Below, piece by piece: positions 6,133 through 10,406 of a stretch of DNA of 10,406 nt; the stretch's first letter is position 1; each line of letters starts with the position of its first letter. The translations under genes were made by a program, and so were the position numbers. Origin of the DNA: Nitrospinae bacterium CG11_big_fil_rev_8_21_14_0_20_56_8 (GTDB lineage Bacteria > Nitrospinota > Nitrospinia > Nitrospinales > VA-1); the NCBI GenBank assembly GCA_002796165.1, contig PCWF01000178.1:1-10406 (forward strand). Direction: 5' to 3'. The notes beneath the pieces were generated by a model. That model was not told the DNA's origin. It searched no databases and saw only the letters and a program-made list of their open reading frames with translations.

Positions 6133-8025
6133 ATGCTCAACGAGTTTTTAACAGACCTGTTCAAGGGCCAAACCGGGAAAGCGTTGTCTCTCCTGGAATC
6201 GCGCCCCGTGGAGCAACCCGTTCCCCCGGACGTGATCACCATGCTCCGCCTGGCAATCCTGCAACGGGACCTGAATTTCCTGACCTGCCAGCGGCTTCAC
6301 AATCTTTGGACCCGCTGGGGCCGCCCCGCGCTCAAACCCAATGCCACGCCGCGGAAGGTGCTTCTTCTCTCCGACTTTACGGCGGACAACTTCGTCCCGC
6401 TTGTCACCCTCTTCTGCGCCGCACAGGGAGTCGAGGCGGAAGTGATCCTGCCCGGATTCGATTCCATCGAGCAGACCGTTCTCGATCCCACTTCCAGTTT
6501 GTACCGGGCGAGACCGGACATCGTGATCCTGTTTTTCTCCGACCATTGGCTTCGGAGATATACGGGAAACGCCGCGCTGGTCCGCCACAGCGACCTGGAA
6601 CAGGCGCAGGAAACTCTTTCCAATCTGGTACGCGAGATCGAGTCCAATAGTCCCGCCGACATTCTGGTGGGGAACCTGCCCGGCCGAGCCTATCCCCTTC
6701 CCGCCGGAACCGTGGCGGTGAAAGACCGCATGGGCTGGAACCTGGCGGTGACCCGCTTCAATGATTGGCTGGCGCGCCGGTCTTCCACCCGCGTGCACGT
6801 GGTGGACCTCGCCGAAGCGGTCTTCGGTGCGGGAGGCCGGCAGGCCGTGGGCGCCACCAACTTCCTCCGTGCCCGCATGGCGTATGAAACGTCCGGGACC
6901 CTTTCGACAGCGCGGGAGCTGGGATCGGGTATCGCCCACATCTGCGGGAAAACCCACCGCGCGCTGGTGAGCGATTGGGACAATACCCTTTGGGGCGGGG
7001 AGGTCGCGGAGGTGGGGAGCTTCGGCGTGGAATGCGGGCAGGAATCCCCCGATGCGCTTGGGTATTACATGGTGCAGGAATATTTGAAATCGCTTCAACC
7101 CCTGGGAATCCTGCTGGCCGGGATCAGCCGCAACGATCCCGCCGTGTCCAGGATCTTTGACGACAATCCCGAGATGGCCCTCAAACTCGACGACTTCTCC
7201 TCCCTTCAAATCGGGTGGAATCCCAAGAGCGAATCGGTTGCCCGCGTCTCGAAAGAGCTTGGATTCGGCCCGGAATTCATGGTATTTTTGGACGACAGTT
7301 TGTACGAGATCGCCGAGGTTCTCACTTCCCATCCATACATGGACGCGGTTCTGGCGGGGCCCGATTCGCAATCGACCCTGGCCCGGTTGACGCGGATGCG
7401 CTTGTTCAACGCCGTCTCCCTCTCGGAGGAGGACTTGAAGCGCAGTTCCCGCGCCCTCAAGCTCCGGGAGCAAAGGGAATTACAATCCTCGTTCGGCAAT
7501 ATCGAGGATTTCCTGAAGGCCATCCAGGTTCGTCTGAACGTCTCTCCGCTGAACGTGAATAATCTGGAGCGGGTGGTGCAGATGTTTCAGAAAACGAACC
7601 AGTTCAACCTGACCACCCGGCGGCACCGGGAGGACGATCTCAAACAACTCGAAAAACGCGGCGGCAATGTCTTTGCCTTTTCCTACGAAGACACGTTCGG
7701 GTCCCAGGGGCTCATCTCCATCGTCAACCTGGTTCCCGAGGACGACGCGGTTTTTATCGAAAGTTGGCTGATGAGTTGCCGGGTACTCAACCGGACCGTG
7801 GAGCAGGCCATCTTCTCCTTCATTGTGCAGAAGGCGAAAGGTAAACGGGTCCGGGGGGAATTCATCCCCACCGAAAAGAACGGTCTCGTGCGCAACCTTT
7901 ATCCAGGCCTGGGTTTCAGGAATATATCCCGGGATGAACCGACCGGCACGGAATACTGGGTCTACGACGGGCCCGGTCCGGGTTCCGAGCCGCCCAAACA
8001 TTTCACCACCATCCAGGAATCATGA
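6133..8025 (+). CDS. FkbH-like HAD-superfamily enzyme, predicted glyceryl-ACP forming
   Basis: This 630-residue protein matches the full FkbH layout. Known FkbH proteins capture the glyceryl unit of 1,3-bisphosphoglycerate, dephosphorylate it and load it on an ACP. The N-terminal SGNH-like region (about 73-270) has LLLSDFTADNF (77-87) and PDIVILFFSDHW (128-139). The HAD domain starts with VSDWDNTLWGG (279-289), giving nucleophile D281 and acid/base D283. It continues with LLAGISRND (327-335), NPKSE (363-367, motif III Lys365) and MVFLDDSLYE (383-392, D387/D388). The C-terminal GNAT-like part has QKTNQFNLTTRR (486-497), SWLMSCRVLNRTVE (544-557) and FIPTEKNGLVRNLYP (577-591). ATG 6133 is chosen because longer starts overlap the methyltransferase; no clear ribosome binding site is seen. 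The stop overlaps the ACP start by four bases, so the ACP is its likely partner. DDSL replaces the more usual DDNP. Confidence 0.93.
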   Translation: MLNEFLTDLFKGQTGKALSLLESRPVEQPVPPDVITMLRLAILQRDLNFLTCQRLHNLWTRWGRPALKPNATPRKVLLLSDFTADNFVPLVTLFCAAQGVEAEVILPGFDSIEQTVLDPTSSLYRARPDIVILFFSDHWLRRYTGNAALVRHSDLEQAQETLSNLVREIESNSPADILVGNLPGRAYPLPAGTVAVKDRMGWNLAVTRFNDWLARRSSTRVHVVDLAEAVFGAGGRQAVGATNFLRARMAYETSGTLSTARELGSGIAHICGKTHRALVSDWDNTLWGGEVAEVGSFGVECGQESPDALGYYMVQEYLKSLQPLGILLAGISRNDPAVSRIFDDNPEMALKLDDFSSLQIGWNPKSESVARVSKELGFGPEFMVFLDDSLYEIAEVLTSHPYMDAVLAGPDSQSTLARLTRMRLFNAVSLSEEDLKRSSRALKLREQRELQSSFGNIEDFLKAIQVRLNVSPLNVNNLERVVQMFQKTNQFNLTTRRHREDDLKQLEKRGGNVFAFSYEDTFGSQGLISIVNLVPEDDAVFIESWLMSCRVLNRTVEQAIFSFIVQKAKGKRVRGEFIPTEKNGLVRNLYPGLGFRNISRDEPTGTEYWVYDGPGPGSEPPKHFTTIQES

Positions 8026-8282
8026 GCGAGAACACACTCGATCCCAACCAGTTGGAAAAACTGACCGGCATCTTCCGGGTGCTTTTCAACGCACCGCAAC
8101 TTGAATTGCGGGACAACCTCACCGCAAAGGACGTCGCGGGATGGGACTCCTTCAACCACGTGAACCTGATCATCAGCATCGAGGAGGAATTCGGATTGCG
8201 GTTTTCCAACGATGAAGTGGGAAGTCTGCAAAACGTGGGGCATCTGAAGCACCTGCTCGCCTCGAAGCTTGCGTCCTCCTGA
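8022..8282 (+). CDS. Acyl carrier protein, partner of the FkbH-like enzyme
   Basis: This 86-residue protein has the size and helix pattern of a stand-alone ACP. The phosphopantetheine site is the DSF motif in GWDSFNHVNLI (40-50), with S43 as the attachment serine. It is followed by the helix ISIEEEFGLRFSNDEV (51-66) typical of ACP helices II-III. ATGA at 8022-8025 overlaps the FkbH stop, so translation is coupled. An AGGA at 8015-8018 lies close upstream. By context it should carry the glyceryl or derived acyl group and present it to the membrane acyltransferase encoded next, as DltC does for DltB. No polyketide synthase or fatty acid gene is present, arguing against a role in those pathways here. 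Confidence 0.93.
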   Translation: MSENTLDPNQLEKLTGIFRVLFNAPQLELRDNLTAKDVAGWDSFNHVNLIISIEEEFGLRFSNDEVGSLQNVGHLKHLLASKLASS

Positions 8283-8381
8283 CCGTCTCTTTGCCGCCTC
8301 TCGAAATTTCCATGCCCCCTCGGCCCGCAGTCCTTCATGACTCCTGCGGCGGCCCGGACTTACGGGGGTAATCCTCGCTCT

Positions 8382-8385
8382 GGAG
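8382..8385 (+). promoter_or_regulatory. Ribosome binding site for the TTG-started MBOAT gene
   Basis: GGAG lies seven bases before TTG 8393, an ideal spacing. The next in-frame ATG is well inside the membrane domain (about residue 88). This supports the TTG start and the full first transmembrane helix. Confidence 0.65.
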
Positions 8386-8392
8386 CATCGAC

Positions 8393-9592
8393 TTGGTATT
8401 ATTCATCAATCCCGCGTTCTGGATAATCGCGGCGGCGGTTTATCTCCTTTTACTTTTTGAAACCCCGCGCCGGGCCACCCTGCGCTTCGGGCTCTTCAAC
8501 ATCGCGGCCCTGGCAATCCTGCTGGGATGGAAGGTGGCGGCGGCCGTTTTTCTCTTCGTCCTATTGTTCTGGGGTGTCCTCTACCGGCTACGCCTCTGGC
8601 TTCGGGGGAGCCATTGGAAAGCGGATACGGGTGCCGGGTTCGCTCTCATTCTCATGCTGGCCCTGGTTTTCTGGGTCCACAAGCTCAACCTTGAGGATGG
8701 CGCATTTGTCTCCCGTTTTTCCCAGGCGGCTCCCTGGGCCCGGCCCGACCTCCTTTTGCCGTTCCTCGCGATGCTGTCGTTTTCTTACATCTTCGTGAGA
8801 AGCGTGGAGCTGGTCCATTGCGTGATCTGGAAACGAATGCCGCTCCTCGATCCGGTCTCCCTCGCGGGTTACCTCGTGCCCTTCCACATGCTGGTCGCGG
8901 GACCGGTGAATATTTACAGCGAACATCTGGAGATGGACCCATCTCCACCCCCGGCGCCGAACTCAAGCCAGGTCCTCATCGTGCTCAACGAAATCACCAC
9001 CGGCTTGTTCTACAAATTTGTCATCGCCGAGGGAATCCGCATTTACTTCTACGGGCTGGAAGGTCACTTCACCGTGGCAAGCCTGTTTGACTCGGGGGTC
9101 CTGGTGGTTTACACTTTTTTCGATTTCGCCGGGTATTCCCGCGTGGCGCGGGGCATCGGCCGGTTGTTTGGCGTACCCACTCCCGAAAATTTCTCGGCTC
9201 CCTTCCGTTCCACCTCGGTGACCGATTTCTGGACCCGGTGGCATATTTCCATGGGCCTGTTCGTGCGGCGCAATCTCTTCACTCCCCTGCAATTGCAATT
9301 GGTCCGGAAAGTGGGTATTCGCCGCGCCGCCTGGGCCAGCGTGCTGACCATGATCGTTTCGTTCGGGTTTGTCGGTCTCTGGCACCGGCTCAGTTGGACG
9401 TGGTTTCTCTGGGGAGCTCTCATGGGCTTGCTCATGGCCGCTGAAAAAACCGCCCAGGGGTATTTCCTGAAATGGGGATGGAACCAATCTCCCCGGGCGC
9501 AGTTCTGCCTCAGGATCCTGGGACCGGTTTACGTTTTTTCCGTCGTTATTGTTTCCGCCTATTTTGTGGCGAACGAGATCTTTCCCGCATGA
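8393..9592 (+). CDS. MBOAT-family membrane O-acyltransferase, DltB-like
   Basis: This 399-residue polytopic protein is predicted to move an acyl group from a cytoplasmic carrier across the membrane to an extracytoplasmic acceptor. Hydrophobic segments lie at about 2-22, 34-63, 80-96, 119-140, 157-172, 200-220, 227-246, 312-331, 333-350 and 372-394. The MBOAT signature is complete: DFAGYSRVARGIGRLFG (244-260), NFSAPFRSTSVTDFWTRWHIS (266-286, including conserved H284), and GLWHRLSWTWFLWG (328-341) with catalytic H331. Its length is close to DltB (about 400) and shorter than AlgI-type enzymes (about 470-520). The segment after RWHIS reads MGLFVRRNLFTPL instead of the usual sequence with WFRDYLY. 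It follows the ACP gene by 110 bases and overlaps the microprotein start by four bases, so those two are its likely donor and partner. Confidence 0.93.
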   Translation: MVLFINPAFWIIAAAVYLLLLFETPRRATLRFGLFNIAALAILLGWKVAAAVFLFVLLFWGVLYRLRLWLRGSHWKADTGAGFALILMLALVFWVHKLNLEDGAFVSRFSQAAPWARPDLLLPFLAMLSFSYIFVRSVELVHCVIWKRMPLLDPVSLAGYLVPFHMLVAGPVNIYSEHLEMDPSPPPAPNSSQVLIVLNEITTGLFYKFVIAEGIRIYFYGLEGHFTVASLFDSGVLVVYTFFDFAGYSRVARGIGRLFGVPTPENFSAPFRSTSVTDFWTRWHISMGLFVRRNLFTPLQLQLVRKVGIRRAAWASVLTMIVSFGFVGLWHRLSWTWFLWGALMGLLMAAEKTAQGYFLKWGWNQSPRAQFCLRILGPVYVFSVVIVSAYFVANEIFPA

Positions 9593-9744
9593 ACAACCGC
9601 ACGCCGCTCTTCGGCATCCAATGGAACGAACCCCTGTCCTTCTGGCAGACGACCTGGATCCTCACCTGGATCCTGATCAAGCTGGTCCTGGTCGCGTCGA
9701 TGATGAACCTGGGTCCTGGAGAATTCATCTATGCCGGATTCTGA
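9589..9744 (+). CDS. DltX-like single-pass membrane microprotein
   Basis: This 51-residue protein is too short for many annotation cut-offs. It starts at ATG 9589, overlapping the MBOAT stop as ATGA, so it is translationally coupled. A short polar N-terminus (1-17) precedes one hydrophobic helix (about 18-39, rich in W, I, L, V). A Gly-Pro-Gly-Glu turn follows, and the protein ends F46-I-Y48-A-G-F51. That C-terminus closely resembles the C-terminal F-I-Y-x-x-F of DltX, the small subunit of the D-alanylation machinery whose conserved Tyr is proposed to carry the acyl group from DltB to the polymer. Position between an MBOAT and an SGNH gene strengthens the match. It could instead be an unrelated MBOAT accessory peptide, but size, topology and terminal motif together make the DltX analogy strong. 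The DltX motif is recalled from knowledge, not aligned here. Confidence 0.78.
   Translation: MNNRTPLFGIQWNEPLSFWQTTWILTWILIKLVLVASMMNLGPGEFIYAGF
9718..9721 (+). promoter_or_regulatory. Ribosome binding site for the SGNH gene, inside the microprotein CDS
   Basis: GGAG lies nine bases before ATG 9731 and falls within the Gly-Glu codons of the upstream microprotein. It supports ATG 9731 as the start despite the 14-base gene overlap. Confidence 0.6.
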
Positions 9745-10406
9745 AGGCGTCAAAAGCAAAAAAATCATCGGCGCGGTCATTGTGCTGAGCGTGCTGATCG
9801 GTTACGCGGGCATCGTGTACCTGGTGGACCGGTTCGCCGGAACGGCGGGCCTCGCGCAATGGCTGAACCGCAAAAAGGTGATGACGGACCACCGTGCCGA
9901 ATTGATGGAAAAAATCAACCGCGATCCGCATTTCAAGGACGTGGACAAGGAACGATACGCGGACGAGCTGGAACAGATCATCACCATGGATAAAAAACGG
10001 AACCTGGGCAACTGGGTGTCCTACAAATCTTTCACTCCCAACGTTTCGGGACGCTACATCCACACCAACGATTACGGCATGCGCTCCTCCCTGAGCCTCC
10101 GCGAGATGGTGGCCAAGGCCCGGGCCAACCGCCGGGCGGGAATACGCAATATCGTGTTTCTCGGCGGATCGGTGGCGTTCGGTTATGGCTCGGTCGACGA
10201 CGAGCAAACCATCACGGGATTCCTCAACTCGATGCTGAAGGATCGCGGTTACGAGGTTTTCAACCTCGCGCAAGGCGGATTCACCAGTTTCATGGATCTG
10301 TTCATGCTGGCAACGGTGGGGTTGTACCTGGAGCCCAACCTCATCGTGTCGATGGAGAGTTACGCCGACATGTACCACCTGGCCTATCCTTCCAAAGGCG
10401 GGGAAC
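9731..10406 (+). CDS. Membrane-anchored SGNH-hydrolase-like protein, DltD-like position (truncated by window end)
   Basis: The frame is open from ATG 9731 to the window edge, giving 225 residues without a stop. A basic N-terminus and one hydrophobic helix (about 12-31) place the rest outside the cytoplasm. A charged linker (about 45-95) follows. TNDYGMRS (112-119) is the segment that usually precedes the catalytic domain in these families. IVFLGGSVAFGYGS (141-154) is block I with candidate nucleophile S147, and NLAQGGFTS (178-186) is the block II region. SMESYADMY (207-215) aligns with the usual GYNDL-type block III, with A212 where Asn is expected. Block V with the Asp/His pair is beyond the window. 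It follows the microprotein with a 14-base overlap. As with DltD or AlgX/PatB-type proteins beside MBOATs, it probably completes acyl transfer to the glycan or binds the acceptor. Confidence 0.85.
   Translation, partial: MPDSEGVKSKKIIGAVIVLSVLIGYAGIVYLVDRFAGTAGLAQWLNRKKVMTDHRAELMEKINRDPHFKDVDKERYADELEQIITMDKKRNLGNWVSYKSFTPNVSGRYIHTNDYGMRSSLSLREMVAKARANRRAGIRNIVFLGGSVAFGYGSVDDEQTITGFLNSMLKDRGYEVFNLAQGGFTSFMDLFMLATVGLYLEPNLIVSMESYADMYHLAYPSKGGE

Noticed and set aside
6148..7473. 441-codon minus-strand open frame
   Set aside because: It is antisense to the FkbH-like gene, whose motifs run the whole length on the + strand. The antisense translation is low-complexity in G, R, P, V and H with no motif.
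8022..8282. ACP as part of a fatty acid or polyketide pathway
   Set aside because: No ketosynthase, acyltransferase domain or ketoreductase is present. Coupling to FkbH and closeness to the MBOAT point to a dedicated acyl-transfer role.
8312..8371. 19-codon frame in the ACP-MBOAT gap, and a six-pair GC stem (8325-8330 with 8344-8349)
   Set aside because: The frame has no ribosome binding site or recognisable sequence. The stem is short with a 13-base loop and no T run, so it is not a convincing terminator.
1..10406. CRISPR arrays, tRNA or rRNA genes, insertion sequences, attachment sites
   Set aside because: No regularly spaced repeats, cloverleaf-like segments, transposase motifs or terminal inverted repeats were seen on reading both strands.

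Overview
The window looks like the chromosome of a GC-rich Gram-negative-type bacterium. Coding density is high, genes are short-spaced and nearly all on the + strand. The genes form an envelope or extracellular glycan biosynthesis locus. Overall style (FkbH-like, ACP, MBOAT and SGNH genes beside glycosyltransferases and a radical SAM enzyme) would suit Nitrospinota or a deltaproteobacterial-type lineage. That taxonomic guess is weak, since no marker gene or rRNA is present.

Layout. Positions 1-64 hold the last 20 codons of an unidentified gene. An AT-rich intergenic stretch (65-279) follows, with a terminator-like hairpin and probably the promoter for the next block. Block A is a 2OG-Fe(II) oxygenase (280-1137), a GT4 (GT-B) glycosyltransferase (1211-2296) and a GT2 (GT-A) glycosyltransferase (2357-3370). 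A 174-base gap carries a perfect -10 hexamer and an 11-bp perfect hairpin ending just before a strong ribosome binding site. Block B then runs: radical SAM enzyme with an N-terminal cobalamin-binding-like domain (3545-5083), SAM-dependent methyltransferase (5190-6101), FkbH-like HAD acyl-loading enzyme (6133-8025), acyl carrier protein (8022-8282), DltB-like MBOAT acyltransferase (8393-9592), a 51-residue single-pass membrane microprotein (9589-9744), and a membrane-anchored SGNH-hydrolase-like protein (9731 to the window edge, truncated).

How the genes may work together. The last five genes parallel the teichoic-acid D-alanylation machinery part by part. ACP matches DltC, the MBOAT matches DltB, the microprotein ending FIYAGF matches DltX, and the TM-anchored SGNH protein matches DltD. 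The difference is the loading enzyme: the amino-acid adenylating enzyme DltA is replaced by an FkbH-like HAD protein, a family known to load a glyceryl unit from 1,3-bisphosphoglycerate onto an ACP. The inferred pathway makes glyceryl-ACP (or a derivative) in the cytoplasm, passes the acyl group through the MBOAT to the Tyr of the microprotein, and finally esterifies an extracytoplasmic glycan. The glycosyltransferases, oxygenase, radical SAM enzyme and methyltransferase would build or tailor that glycan or the acyl unit. Individual protein families are clear from motifs; the assembled pathway is inference. I regard this putative glyceryl-type Dlt-analogue as the most interesting system in the window.
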